From Batkoa obscura (taxonomy: Eukaryota; Entomophthoromycota; Entomophthoromycetes; Entomophthorales; Batkoaceae): a stretch of DNA of 64,000 nucleotides. A model generated the notes under the pieces. The model made no database searches. It saw nothing but the letters and a program-made list of their open reading frames with translations, and had not been told where the DNA came from. Within the stretch, counting starts at the first letter, position 1. Every line of letters starts with the position of its first letter. Shown piece by piece: positions 22,461 through 34,806 of this stretch. Location: contig JASVEC010000025.1 in NCBI GenBank assembly GCA_030770535.1, positions 310,001 to 374,000 of the forward strand, in the 5' to 3' direction. Made by a program: the position numbers and the translations under genes.

Positions 22461-23585
22461 AACCATCTGAGTTATAGTTAAATGGTTTGAACTTTTATAG
22501 ACATTAATCTATCAAACTTTTTGAGCTATATAAAAGTAGTCTCCTATAATTACAGAATAATACTTTTTAAATATATTTCTCATGCTGGCGTGTTTATAAA
22601 AGAATTATTTTAAAACAATTTAAAGTTTTCAGTTATACTATTATTTTTTTACGATTCTTACGCATTTTATATTTTAACAGAAGTTCTTTTTAAACATGAG
22701 CATTTTGTTGTCGTTACATTTTCGCTTTAATTCTCTCATTTATTTATCAACCTCGCCTATTTTGGTACTACACTACATATAGCAATTTAATTAGAATTGA
22801 GTAGTATCGAATATACTTACTTATTGATATTATGAGCTTTTTTGTAAATTTATACAGTTTAATATTATTTAACTAGAAATTATAAAGGGCAATGCGATAT
22901 ATTAAACGCTTTTTTCGGATTACTATTAATATCATTTTATTTATTGAGTTAAAATTTCTCAACTTTTAATATAAAGTAACTTACAATTCTAGTATTTTGT
23001 TATAATATAAAACCTAATACATTTGGCTGTTACAAAAGTAATATAAGCATGTTCCTTTTAGTAAAAGTTAATTGGTCTAGTTGATATTAAAATTATTAAA
23101 AATAATTTAAAAACGGCTAATAAGTATGAACTATAAATGTAACATATAATACATAACAAATATAGTAAATGTATAGTTGATAAAAAGTATAAATATACGA
23201 TCGATAATGAGTACAATTTTGGACCTTAAACTTGCTCATTTTTAATAAACCTATAAATTAAATGTAATAAACTAACAATATAATTAAAATAAGACCAAAG
23301 TTATAATTAGAACAAAAACTAAACAAAAGCCAAGAGAATATTTTTACGCATTCTTTTATTCCAATAAAACAGAGTAACATTTTGATAAAATAGAGCGAAA
23401 GATTAAATGGGTAATTAATGATTTAATAAATTAAAAACGATATTAGCGAAAAGGCTATAGGGGGTGAAAATAAATTTAACAAAAATGATTGGTTAAAAAC
23501 CATGAGTAATGAGCCACTGGTAAAAAAATAACATTAAAAAATTCTTAATTTAAATCATATTCTTTTAGTAATAAAAGCAAGCAAT
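22461..23585. other. 1.1-kb intergenic region
   Basis: No supported gene, RNA or repeat. Its right end is the presumed PIP5K promoter. Confidence 0.4.
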
Positions 23586-26223
23586 ATGATGGTCACCAAT
23601 ACTAAGGACCCCTTCAATGTAACTAGTAATCAAGATCAAGATAGAAATCCATTTTCCGATAAAAATAATGAAATAAAAATCAACGTATCTAATGATATTC
23701 CGGATTTAAATACAATTGCTAACCACTTAAATATTGAGATCATTGACGAATATAGTTCTTTAAGCTTAAACGATTTACAGGCAAGAGGAAGGTATAGCCA
23801 AAGTATAAGGTCGAGAACAAGGAAAAAAACAAATGAAAGCAGGGATTCTATTATATCATTTTACTCTGACGCCAAAGAATTTCAAGAAAATAAGGCAGAA
23901 AAACTCTTAAAACCGGAAGATGCAGAAAGCATGGATAAAAAATCAATAAGCTTTAATGAAGGTTCAAAGGCCTATAGTCATAAAGCAAAAAACTCAAGTT
24001 CTAAGAGTATTAATTCAACTGAGAAAGTAGTATTTGAGGAACCAAGTACAATAGAAAGTAGTAAATTTGATGCAAAAGATAAGTTAGAAATAAAGAAGCA
24101 TAGAAGACATTCAAGGAAACAGAGTATAAATAGTCGTGCAACTAGGCCAAAAAGCATCTTGTTACCGTCATATGCTACCCCAACGATAACCGAGACAGAC
24201 TCAACAAGTAAAGAAAATAGAAAGTTTCATAGAACCAAAACTCTCGATCCTACTCAATTTAAAGGACCCAATTTTATTAAATCACATCAAAGATCATATA
24301 CATCGAATGGAAAAATGACTATGCTAGAACAAGTAAGTAACTGGGAAGATGCTAAACAGAGTTGGAAACAATATCGTCGGTTCTCGAAAAGACCTAATAA
24401 AATTGGCTCAAATGATGAGGATGAGGATAGAGTTCTTATAGGAACTAGAGTAGCTGAAGGACATCAGAATTATACTCTGATGTACAATATGTTAACCGGG
24501 ATTAGAGTTTCAGTAAATTTGAATTTATATAATAAGATAATATTTATTCATATGAATTTTAGGTTTCCAGATGCTCAGCAAAACCAATGAAGTCTTTATC
24601 AACAGAAGACTTTATTGCATCAAATAAATTAGCTTTTGATGTGTAAGTTTAAAGTCATATTAATTTGTCAACTTTACTCAGATTCTTTTAGTACTGGAAA
24701 TGAGTTGGTGCCCTCCTCTAAATATGACTTTAAATTTAAAGATTATGCGCCCAATGTATTCCGTCAAATAAGAACAATTTTTGGTATTGACCCAGCGGAG
24801 TATTTAGTAAGCCTTGGAATTAATCAAGTTTTAATTAAATAACACATATAAATAGATGTCATTAACTCACAAATATATTGTATCCGAATTGTTTTCCCCA
24901 GGGAAAAGCAAAAGTTTCTTTTACTATTCTAGAGATTATAGATTTATTATCAAAACGGTACATCATGTAGAACATCGATTTATGAGGAAAATTCTACCAG
25001 ATTATTTTAAGGTAGATATAAGAACTATATTGTTGTAACTTATGAATACTTATTTTTAATTTTAGTATATTCAAGAAAATCCAAACACTTTATTGACTAG
25101 AATTTATGGTTTGCATCGAGTTAAAGTAGCATATTCTAGAAAAATTCATTTCGTAGTAATGGCAAACATTTTTCCACCTAATAAGGATATTCATGAGTCA
25201 TATGATTTAAAAGTAATAATTGTTTTATATATATATATAGTTCAAGCTTACTAATCTGTAATAGGGATCTACTCTGGGACGTAAAGTAGACGAAAGCATA
25301 TTTTTAAGGAACCCAATTATACCAATGAAGGACCTTAATTGGATGGAAAAAGATAGGCGATTTCATTTTGGACCTCAAAAGCGTAATATATTTCTCGAGC
25401 AATTAGAAAAAGACGCAAAAGTAAGCAATTATATTATTATCGTTATTAGCATAATTTATTAATATAATATAGCTATTGAAGACTTTAAAAATTATGGACT
25501 ATTCTTTGTTAGTGGGCATCCATTTTAAAGATCGTGGTAATCAAGATGGTATTAGAGATAGATCCTTATCTATCTTTCAGGTAGGTTTATTTTATCATGG
25601 TTTATAAAATAGTGATTTAATCCGTTATTTTTATTAGCCTGATTTAAATAAAGTGCTACAAGGAGGTCAAGAGAAAGGTACTGAGTTAGCTAATATGGTA
25701 CGAAGGACAATAGCAGTATCTGATCCGGTGGCATTGTCTGGAAAGTCTTTAAAAGGGATACCAAACGAGTAAGCGAAAATTAAATCGAATAAGATAATTA
25801 TGCTAAACTTTTTTTGTTAATAGAGCAGTGTTTTATAGAGATTCTGGTGGGTTTTCTTCATCAGATGAAAATGATATGGATGGGGATATCATTTATTATT
25901 TTGGTATCATTGATATTTTAACACCTTATAATTATGCTAAAAAAGTGGAACATTATTGGAAATCCATGAGCCAAGACAAAGTAATTTAATTTTAAAATTT
26001 GATTTATATATTTATTGGTTTCATGTAGAATGCTATTTCAGCTGTACATCCTAAAGTTTACGCAAATCGATTTATTAATTTTATTTCAGATTCAGCAATT
26101 CAAAAGGTATGGGAGTCATGTGAATCAAGCTCCAATTCACCAAAGCCGGAATCTAAACAAATAAGGCAGCGTCGATTAACTTTAAAAAATCAAAGGAGGA
26201 AATCTAATTATTCAAAAAATTGA
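23586..26223 (+). CDS. MSS4: Phosphatidylinositol-4-phosphate 5-kinase (Mss4-like)
   Basis: Ten exons (23586..24512, 24563..24642, 24692..24806, 24856..25011, 25066..25212, 25265..25420, 25473..25580, 25638..25768, 25824..25980, 26029..26223) give 723 residues. The enzyme makes PI(4,5)P2 at the plasma membrane. Residues 1 to about 300 are polar, Ser/Lys-rich and probably disordered; the catalytic domain follows. Visible blocks are [40 protein letters not shown] (Lys of the ATP site), [40 protein letters not shown] (catalytic Asp) and [15 protein letters not shown] (DFG-equivalent IID). A basic tail ends the protein. All junction phases agree. Confidence 0.93.
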
Positions 26224-26269
26224 ATATAATTTATATTTGTTATTATAATTAAAGTTTGTTTTATTTTAA

Positions 26270-28052
26270 TTAAATATCTAAACTTTTGTAAACTTTTACA
26301 ATTTGTTTATAAAAGTCCAAATTAGCATCTTCACAATTATATTCAGTATAATTATTCGATTCAATTAATTGAAAGATTAATTCAAGAGCATCTATTATGG
26401 GGTAATTCTCATTTATCAATTGAATAAATTGAGTACTATTACTATCTAACTTCACACCTGAGAAACTTGAATTCAAATGCTCCACCAAAGTTGGTATTAA
26501 ATCATCAATTGAATTAAGAATGACCTCTTCAAAATTTTGAGTTGGAATTGAGTTTGTCATTAATATAACTTCACTAACTTTAACTATCATCTCACAACTT
26601 TTGGCTATTAAATTATCTTCATAGCTATAAAATATTTTAACACTTTAATTTGTTTTTATATATAAAATTACCTTTTTAGAACTACAACTAAATAATTAAA
26701 AAATTTATTTAAAGGAACGGTTTGATTATTAAATACTTCATTTTCTAGCAAATAGCTATCTTCAATTAAATACTGGCAGATATCATTAGCTAATCGTAGC
26801 AATAATGGATGGTGTGTTGAGTCTTTAAACTATTCAATATTAATATAAAATCATAATCATTTTAACTACAATTACCTCGACATGATCTGTTAAAAAATAT
26901 AACAAATCCAAATAAGATTCCCTCAACCAAGTAATGAGTTGTACAATATTACTAGTATCGATTTCTATGATTGTTGCAAAGTCCTCTAAGCTCAAGAATT
27001 GAGTCATATGACCCAATATTTCCAACGAAGAAAAGAATGGTTGATTATCATAACTATCGTATTGAATCACTTCCAGAAGAGTTCTTACTTCGATTGCTGA
27101 CATTCTAACCAAAAACATAGCTATTTTCTTCTCGTCTTTAAGCCATTCAAATGAAAAATGTCGAATTAAAATGTTACTTAATATTATTGCTTTATCTTTA
27201 TATTCTGTAGAATGCCTACTATTTAATAATAAGTAAATGTTGTTTCTTAATTGACTGAAATCATAGCTATTATTATTCAAATAATACTTTAAAACTTTAG
27301 TATTACAATCTTGGAGACAATCAATTATTACACTCATGTAGTCCAGCTTATGTTCAACATCAACACCGTCCAGTTGAACAGCAATGTATTTTAAAAATTC
27401 GTTTATGGCCACTTGATACTCTTTTTCATTTTCTTGATTTAGTAAAGTTTTTCCAAAGTTTGAAATTAATGTAGCCCATTTATCTTTCTTGTTATCTTTT
27501 TTAATTATTAGCTGATGACCATAATCTATTAATTTTTTCATTAAACTATTTTCAAACAATGGTCTTCCTTTAATTACATACAAACTACTTTTTAAATCTA
27601 AACTTAGCTTATAAAATATATCTAATAGTAGATCTTCATGATTCTTTTTGACTAAATGATTTAGCAATAATGGAATCCTTGCAAGTAGAATATCGCTGTT
27701 AAATTGGTTTTCTAAGGAATATAGATGAGAAATTACATTTATTCCTAGATCGTTCATCGTTTTGTTTTTAACATATTCTTCGCTTTCATTATCCAAATCT
27801 TTACTCATACCTGTAAATTAGCTTCAAATAGTTATAAATAAATTTAAACTAATTACCTTGTTTCAATAGCCTATCTAGAAACTTAAAGTTCATTTTTTGG
27901 AATAAGAAATTCAAGTCCTCTTCCTTTTCCTTATCTAAAACTTTACTTAACAAATACAAGCTTGAAAACTTTTTTTCATCACTAGTTCCTGCTTCTAATC
28001 CTTCCGCAATCTTCTCTTTTTCTGACATTTTTAAATAAAAAGGTTTCTGCAT
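26270..28052 (-). CDS. Neurochondrin-domain protein
   Basis: Four exons (28052..27857, 27810..26876, 26829..26672, 26624..26270) give 547 residues, or 539 if the second Met (MSEKEK) is used. The start resembles the neurochondrin N-terminus: a KFSSLYLLSKVLD block followed by LFQKMNFKFLDRLLKQG. The rest is an all-helical, leucine-rich armadillo-like protein. In animals neurochondrin is a cytosolic scaffold; the fungal role is not established, so only the family is assigned. No signal peptide or membrane segment. It is convergent with PIP5K, with 46 bp between stops. Confidence 0.75.
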
Positions 28053-28610
28053 ATTGGAATGCTTAGTTTATGGTTTAAGTTTTCCGAGTGCAAAATTCAT
28101 TTTAAAATTTGCAAATTAAGTAAACAAGCCAAACTTGCTTTTAAACTAAATAGCACCTTCAATTACCTGATAGTATCCCTGTCTTAAAAGCTTGTTTTGA
28201 AATCAAAGGATCCTTATTAAAGGTTTTTAGCTTGTTTTAAACTTTTATAAATGTACTGTGGATGCCTTTTTTATTACTAATTTAACTAATGATTTGTTTA
28301 ATTTTTAAGATTAAAAATAGAAAAAATAGTGAAAAACATTCTTAAACAACCTGAATCAACTAGGTTTAGTAAAAGTTATATTGACTATTTTATTTTAATG
28401 ATAATGAAAAACAAGTATATTTGAATGAATTTAATGAACTAAATTATTTTCTAAGCTATCATATCAATCAATTAAAAACTTACCTTAAAGTTTCAATTAA
28501 TTTATGTACATTCCGAATTTAAAGAAAGTCATAAAAAATACTAAATAAGCTTCACGCTACAAATATTGCTTTTTTTATTGTATATTTAATAGGTTTAGTT
28601 ATAAATAAAT
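28053..28610. other. Intergenic, nothing recognised
   Basis: A/T-rich spacer between the neurochondrin-like gene and the S41 peptidase 3' end. No supported features. Confidence 0.4.
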
Positions 28611-30554
28611 TTAAATACCAAAAGCGTCTAAAGAAACTTGTTCCCAAACTTTGAAAGGGTTAAAAGTAGTATTAGGATTATATGGAAAGCGCTTACTTGT
28701 AGGAATCCAAGTAAACTCTAGAGGGCGAAGCTCACTAAATTTTGTAGAATAAGCTTCACGAATAGGGAAAGAAAACTCAGAGTTAGTTTTAAAAGGCTTT
28801 GGAACATCTGGATGATTTGATAAGTTTGATGATTTAAGGCCATATTCTATCAATTCAAATGGAGCAACCATTCCACCAGCCATTGACGATACAGTGGCTT
28901 GCTGGTTTTTAAGTCCTCCAATAGAGTAACTTTTTACACCATGTATTTCTTGTAATCCATAAGCTAAAAGGCAGCAGGTCGAATAGCACACCGAATTCGA
29001 TAATACTATTATGTCTTCTGTTTTAAATGGTTGAGTATTATTATTAAGTAAAGATCGTAATGGATTTTGGAAGCAATTGTCAAGGAATAAATTTGTATAT
29101 TTGCTACCTGTATTTAGTCCACGAGTATAGGTTTTAGTTTCTTTAAAAAAATCTGCATTACTTATTGGAGACCCATCTATTTGGGTACTATTATCTTTAA
29201 AATTATAATCTGGATACCTAAAATACTTAGCTATATCAGCAATAAGTGGATTGTAATGCATATCGGTGGCAAATTTCTTGATCTCTGTATTAGGGAATAA
29301 ATACTCTAAGATATTATACCCAAGACATATCTTTCCGCCACCATTGTTACTCAACTCTAGAATTAATTTACTGGCCTTCTTGTCTTTTAAGCTTTGAAAT
29401 ACACTACGGATTTCATCATTCCAAAGGTTTTCGTTTTGAGGGCTAAAATCAGGTATAGTAATGACTCCTACTTTATCATTAAGTAAATATGATTTTAAGT
29501 AAATTCCATCAAAAAGTGGTGAAAAAAGAGGATGGACTTCTTTCACCATTCCAAGATTCGGGACTTGGCTGTTATTTACTTCCTTAGCATCAGATATTTC
29601 GAGATTCAGAGCTTGGTCAATCTTTACTTCCTTAGCATCAGATATTTCACTATAGCCTAATTTGATATCCCCAACTTGAAGTTCATTGAGTAATGGTTGG
29701 CGATAACAAAAAATTTTCATAAAATCCATAGAAAGATTGTATTGTTGTGGTACTAAAGCGATATAAGGAACAGCAACTCTTTTCTCTTGATTGTCAATTC
29801 TAAAAATAAAATTTATAGTTTCATTTTTGGGAGGAATATCTGTTGAAGCAAATGCTCCATGGTATATGCCCCATTTCCCACCTTTCTGTATAACTCTGGC
29901 TGTAGAAAAATTAATACGTGAGTTAAGATCTCTAGAAATTCCAACATATTCCCTGGTATATTCTTGTAAATATTCTAAAGGTTGGAATCCATTAATAGCT
30001 AAGATTTCTTTTCCAGCATACTTAGTTACGTCTATCCCTGATGAGTTCCATGCTTGAATGAGTTCGTTTGGATAATTAAGGTTTTCAAGCACTTTGACTT
30101 TTACATCTCCCCATTGATTTTCTTCTGTGAATACTGGAAAAGGCTGCTTAAACTCAAACAAGGTAGCGCATTTCGACTTATATCTAAGATGACCATCATA
30201 AAGAGACTTAAAAAATTTTGTAATCGAATTATGAAACTCATTTTCAGATTTATATGACTTTGATACCACTGTAGCTAACTCTGCTCTAATGTTAATATAA
30301 CTAGGCATGTTGGGCTCCGGGGAACGTTCTGCCGAATCAATGAAAGCATAAAATGGAAGTGATTTGTTAATACTATCATATACTGAGTTTTTTATTTCTG
30401 GCGCCAATTCGATTTTATTTAAACAGGCTATTGCATCTTTATAGCTTACTATTAATTTTTTTGAAATTGCTGCACAAGGATCAGGTATTTCAATTTCGGC
30501 AGAATTAATCAAGATGAATGATAAGAGCAAAGGAACTAATGGTTTGATGATCAT
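28611..30554 (-). CDS. Secreted S41-family (CPAF-like) serine peptidase
   Basis: An intronless 647-residue protein with an N-terminal signal peptide (MIIKPLVPLLLSFILINSAE). An S41 tail-specific-protease-like core is visible. The LYDGHLRY block at about 118-125 corresponds to the family's DGH catalytic His. A PDZ-like AINGFQPLEYL follows at 186-196. The core strand KVGVITIPDF (361-370) leads to KLILELSNNGGG (396-407) and the nucleophile region DIIVLSNSVCYSTCC (514-528). Secretion and many Cys fit an extracellular enzyme. A 16-residue segment (EISDAKEV...) is duplicated in tandem at about residues 303-328. The substrate is unknown. Confidence 0.8.
   Translation of the reverse strand: MIIKPLVPLLLSFILINSAEIEIPDPCAAISKKLIVSYKDAIACLNKIELAPEIKNSVYDSINKSLPFYAFIDSAERSPEPNMPSYINIRAELATVVSKSYKSENEFHNSITKFFKSLYDGHLRYKSKCATLFEFKQPFPVFTEENQWGDVKVKVLENLNYPNELIQAWNSSGIDVTKYAGKEILAINGFQPLEYLQEYTREYVGISRDLNSRINFSTARVIQKGGKWGIYHGAFASTDIPPKNETINFIFRIDNQEKRVAVPYIALVPQQYNLSMDFMKIFCYRQPLLNELQVGDIKLGYSEISDAKEVKIDQALNLEISDAKEVNNSQVPNLGMVKEVHPLFSPLFDGIYLKSYLLNDKVGVITIPDFSPQNENLWNDEIRSVFQSLKDKKASKLILELSNNGGGKICLGYNILEYLFPNTEIKKFATDMHYNPLIADIAKYFRYPDYNFKDNSTQIDGSPISNADFFKETKTYTRGLNTGSKYTNLFLDNCFQNPLRSLLNNNTQPFKTEDIIVLSNSVCYSTCCLLAYGLQEIHGVKSYSIGGLKNQQATVSSMAGGMVAPFELIEYGLKSSNLSNHPDVPKPFKTNSEFSFPIREAYSTKFSELRPLEFTWIPTSKRFPYNPNTTFNPFKVWEQVSLDAFGI
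29576..29649 (-). repeat. 48-bp in-frame tandem duplication in the S41 gene
   Basis: The string CTTCCTTAGCATCAGATATT recurs exactly 48 bp apart (starting about 29579 and 29627), encoding two copies of EISDAKEV within a 16-residue unit. The near identity suggests a recent duplication. Confidence 0.85.
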
Positions 30555-31484
30555 TTTGGTCAGTAAAGTGTTTACTCTATCCTCGCTTTATATACATTTG
30601 TAGAAGCTGACTTATTCCTTAAATATAAGTTATTTTGTCTAGATTTTCGGATTTATCATGTGTCACAATAGGTTAACAACCTTCAAATATGAACCTAATC
30701 ATATGCAGCGGAGTAATTCAAAAGGTGAGAATCTACATGAACCATAACTGTTCTTATTACATTTAATTATGTTTCCATCCTAAACAAGTAAAGGAATAAA
30801 TCTTAAATTGACAAGCTTTAAGAAAATTTATATAATTTATTATAGGTTTTATGAGTTACTTATAAAGGAAATATTTTAAATTTAAGTACATATTTGACAA
30901 TCTTTACTAGCGTTATTTTCAATCAAAAGATTATGAAAAGGGTATATTTTAATAGCCACTTGCAAAATACTGGCTATAATTAGCATTTGTTGTTTTTAAA
31001 ATTGACATGTCCGTTTATTAGGTTATTCAGGATTGAAAATGCCCTATTCATAATTGCGAATATTCTACCTAAGATTATAAATCCTTTATATCAACAGAAT
31101 TTATATTTCTGAATAGAGTATTTATAAGCTTAAACAACCTTGTAAAATTTCACAATTATAATTAAAAATTAAAAATTCATTCATAGTTTATATTTGATCT
31201 ATGTATAAAATTTATCTTGTAATAGATAGATGTATATTATTCCAAAAAAAAAATACCAAATATAATACAAGATTATTTTTAATTACTTTATAAGTTTTTC
31301 ATAAGCGCTTTACTTAATGTAGATTACGTTAGAAATATTATTGGTGTAAAAAGTGTGAACTTTAGTTTGTGATCTTAAAAATTAAAATAGTATATTGAGT
31401 TGAAATATTTATTTTTAAGCTATACTTAAGATTTGAATCAGCTACTCGAACTAATCCTTCTAAATTCAATTATTATTTTATCAT
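30555..31484. other. Divergent intergenic region S41 peptidase / DDX42
   Basis: About 930 bp of A/T-rich DNA that must carry both promoters. No further gene or repeat is recognised. Confidence 0.4.
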
Positions 31485-33656
31485 ATGATGGAAGGTTTTA
31501 AAAAAAAGAAATTTAAATTTAATACCACTCATGCAACAAAAATAAGTTTAGGAGAAGATAATGACGAAAAGGTAACCGAGTTGCCTATTAAATTATCAGG
31601 ATCAGATAATGAAGTATTAGCTCAAAGTAAGTTTTAATAAATAAAAGAATTTCTTTAACTCTTTTCTTAGACGATCATATTTTAAATAAAGAACCGGGGG
31701 ATATTCAAGATAACGATGAAAAAGAAAAAAAAGTAGAAAAGAAGGAAGAGGAAGAAGAAGAAGAAGAAGATCCGTTGGAAGCATTTATGTTGGGAATAGA
31801 AAATGAAACTAAAAAGCAAGCAAGTGAACCAAGTCGAGGACCAAGATCATTAGGAATGGGAGAAGAGCAAGAGGATGTAATGGAATCCTTTTTGAAGCAC
31901 CGAAAAAAGAATATCAATCTAATTCCAGTGATAAAAACCAATAAAGAAATGGATTCTGATGAGGAAGTGTATGCAACAGCAAGAGCTGTTGATGAACAAG
32001 GAGATGTAGAATATGATTCGAATGATGAAATAGTTATTAAAAACAAAAAAGATATTGAGCCACTGAAACCGATAAATCACGAAGAAATAGAATATTTAAA
32101 AATAGTTAAAGATGTTTATAAAGAGCACTCTGACATTTCTAACTTATCTGTTGATAAAGTTAAAGAAATAAGGGAACTATATAATATCAAAGTTGAGGGA
32201 AGAGACATAGCAAAACCATGCTTAGTGTTTGGCCACTTCCAATTTGAAGATAAGTTAATCGATAGAGTTGCTAGGTCACAATATGAAAGCCCAACTCCAA
32301 TACAAATGCAAGCCGTACCTATTGGCTTAAAAGGGAGAGACATGATAGCTATCGCTCAAACTGGTAGTGGAAAAACAGCAGCCTACCTTTGGCCGCTTAT
32401 TAATCACATATTGAAACAGAGTAAAAAGAAGGATAGAGAAGGGCCTATCGGTATTGTATTAGCACCTACGCATGAGTTAGCAATCCAAATAGGAAATGAA
32501 GCAAAAAAATACAGTAAAAGCTATCATTTTAATGTATGTATTGGATGTGGAGGTATTTCTAAACAGCAACAGTTTAGAGAGTTAAGAAGTGGTGCTGATA
32601 TTTTAGTTGGAACACCAGGGAGAGTGATTGATTTGATTAAAATGAAAGCGTTTAGTTTATACAGAACTTCATTTTTAGTATTAGATGAAGCAGACCGCAT
32701 GTTGGATTTAGGCTTTGAGCCTCAAGTAGTTTCTATAGCGAATAATATTCGTCCAGATAAACAAACATTAATGTTTTCAGCAACTTTACCAAAAAGTATT
32801 GAAAAGTTATCAAGAAGGCTATTAAATGACCCTATTAAAGTTACGATTGGTGGGGTTGGAATGGTAATATTGTTGATAAGATTTCTATAACTATTCATTT
32901 TTAACTACCATTTAGCTTCATCCAGATATTACTCAGGAATTTGAAGTACTTGACGAGCCTCATCTAAAATGGCCTACTTTATTAAAGTATTTACCTGATT
33001 GGTTAGTTAATAAATATGGCGTCCTTATTTTTGTATCTACAATTATGGCTACACAGCAATTACAAGCCTCTTTAGTTCAAATGGGTTATTTATGTAAATA
33101 AGATTAAATATTTATAATATTATATTAATTGAATTAGGCGCTTCGATTCATGGTGATTTGATGCAAAATGAAAGGGATGAAGTACTGAGTAAATTTAAAA
33201 ATGGAAGCGTTAAAATATTAATTGCTACTGATGTAGCAGCACGTGGGTTGGATGTGCCAATAGTGCAGGTGGTAGTTAACTACGATGTTGCCAAAGACTT
33301 AGACTCCCATATACATAGAATTGGGCGTACTGGTAGAGCTGGAAGCAAAGGGTATGCTTTAACAATGCTTATAAAAAGTGAGAATCATGACCAATTTATG
33401 GCTCATCAATTTGTTACTTCATTCAAAAAACAAAACATTAATATACCTAGCTCATTATTCACAATTGCTAAAAGGGTAATTACATTTTTAATATTAACCA
33501 TAGTTCTAACGTATTCTTTAGAAAGGGAAAATTAGTTTCAACAACAACAAAAATTTTAAACCAAGACCCAAAGAACAGTTCGGAGTTGGCTTTAACCAAC
33601 AATCTTCTTCTGGTTCCACTTCCTTTTCAAGGTTTAAAAAAGCTTCAGACTTTTAA
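31485..33656 (+). CDS. DDX42: DEAD-box ATP-dependent RNA helicase, DDX42-like
   Basis: Five exons (31485..31626, 31671..32863, 32916..33093, 33138..33475, 33522..33656) give 661 residues. DDX42 relatives associate with the SF3b/U2 snRNP. An acidic Glu-rich stretch sits near residues 63-78. A DPLEAFM motif follows, as in Prp5/DDX42/DDX46 proteins, and SDEEVYA. Helicase motifs: Q motif near 255-260, I AQTGSGKT 276-283, Ia PTHELA 313-318 (usually PTRELA), TPGR, II DEAD 386-389, III SAT 417-419, and VI HRIGRTGR. The C-terminal tail is short, Asn/Ser/Phe-rich and basic (GFNQQSSSGSTSFSRFKK). The neighbouring SF3B3 gene in the window encodes a partner complex. Confidence 0.9.
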
Positions 33657-33906
33657 TTGATATAATTGTTATTTAATCATAGTATAGTTTCTATTTGTTT
33701 GTTTTTGATTTCAGTTTATAGTTTTTAATGTTAAATGTTTAAATTTTAAATTTCATTTAATATGTGAGTAATATTGAAGATTATTTATTGAAATTGTATA
33801 AATCACAGTTTAAAATCTTTGCTTACGTATGTTTGAAAAACAACATCAAATTCAACACTATAAAATTCTTGAGCTATAATTTAAACATTGCTTTTTCAAA
33901 ATTTGT

Positions 33907-34806
33907 ATGACAAAAATGAATTTTAGTAAAGTTAATGAAAATGAATTACTACTAGAACCTTACAATTATCTATCTAGTAACCCAGGAAAATCTTTTTGTA
34001 CAAAATTATTGGAAGCCTTTCAACTATGGCTTAAAATTGATAATAAATATTTAAAGACGATAGGCGAAGTATTGGAAATGCTACACAGTGCTTCATTGCT
34101 TATTGATGATGTGCAAGATAATTCAGAACTAAGAAGAGGAATTCCAGTAGCCCATCGCATCTATGGAGTACCAATAACAATTAACTGTGCTAATTATATT
34201 TACTTTTTAGCATTACAAAAGATATGTGAATTAAATAATCCAAAGCTAATTGAAATTTATTCACTAGAATTAACTAATTTGCATAAAGGGCAAGGTATGG
34301 AATTACATTGTAGGGACAGAAGTATATGCCCAACCCAGGAGGAATACTTATATATAGTGAAGAATAAAACTGGTGGTTTATTAAGGTTAGGAGTTAAAAT
34401 GATGCAGGAAGTTTCGAATTTTGAGGAAGATTACGTACCATTAGTTAATTTGTTAGGAACGTTTTATCAAATCAGAGATGATTATATTAATTTAAAAACA
34501 GATGAGTATCATTCTGCTAAAGGATTTTGTGAGGATTTAAGTGAGGGCAAGTATTCTTTTCCAATTATCCACTCTTTGAGGACATCCGATAATATTCATC
34601 AGTTAGAAAACATATTGAAGCAGCATAGTGAGAACGTTGATTTAAAGAAGCATGCCTTGAAATTAATGGATGAAACTAATTCTTTTGGATATACTAGAGA
34701 TTATTTACTTCAGCTTCTAAAAGAAATAAAAGCCATGGTTAAAAATTTAGGTAGCAATCCATTATTTTTAGACCTAATCACGAAGTTGGAAAGTGGTGTA
34801 ATCTAA
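33907..34806 (+). CDS. BTS1: Geranylgeranyl diphosphate synthase (type III)
   Basis: An intronless 299-residue trans-prenyltransferase. It condenses IPP with FPP to make GGPP for protein prenylation and other isoprenoids. The first Asp-rich motif is DDVQD at 67-71 inside HSASLLIDDVQDNSELRRG. The second is DDYIN at 191-195, the fungal/animal type III form. YLSSNPGKSF at 21-30 is the conserved IPP-binding start, and HKGQGMELHCRD and KTGGLLRLGVKMMQ are also present. Length matches yeast Bts1 and animal GGPPS. The start at 33907 has another Met two codons later. Confidence 0.95.
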   Translation: MTKMNFSKVNENELLLEPYNYLSSNPGKSFCTKLLEAFQLWLKIDNKYLKTIGEVLEMLHSASLLIDDVQDNSELRRGIPVAHRIYGVPITINCANYIYFLALQKICELNNPKLIEIYSLELTNLHKGQGMELHCRDRSICPTQEEYLYIVKNKTGGLLRLGVKMMQEVSNFEEDYVPLVNLLGTFYQIRDDYINLKTDEYHSAKGFCEDLSEGKYSFPIIHSLRTSDNIHQLENILKQHSENVDLKKHALKLMDETNSFGYTRDYLLQLLKEIKAMVKNLGSNPLFLDLITKLESGVI

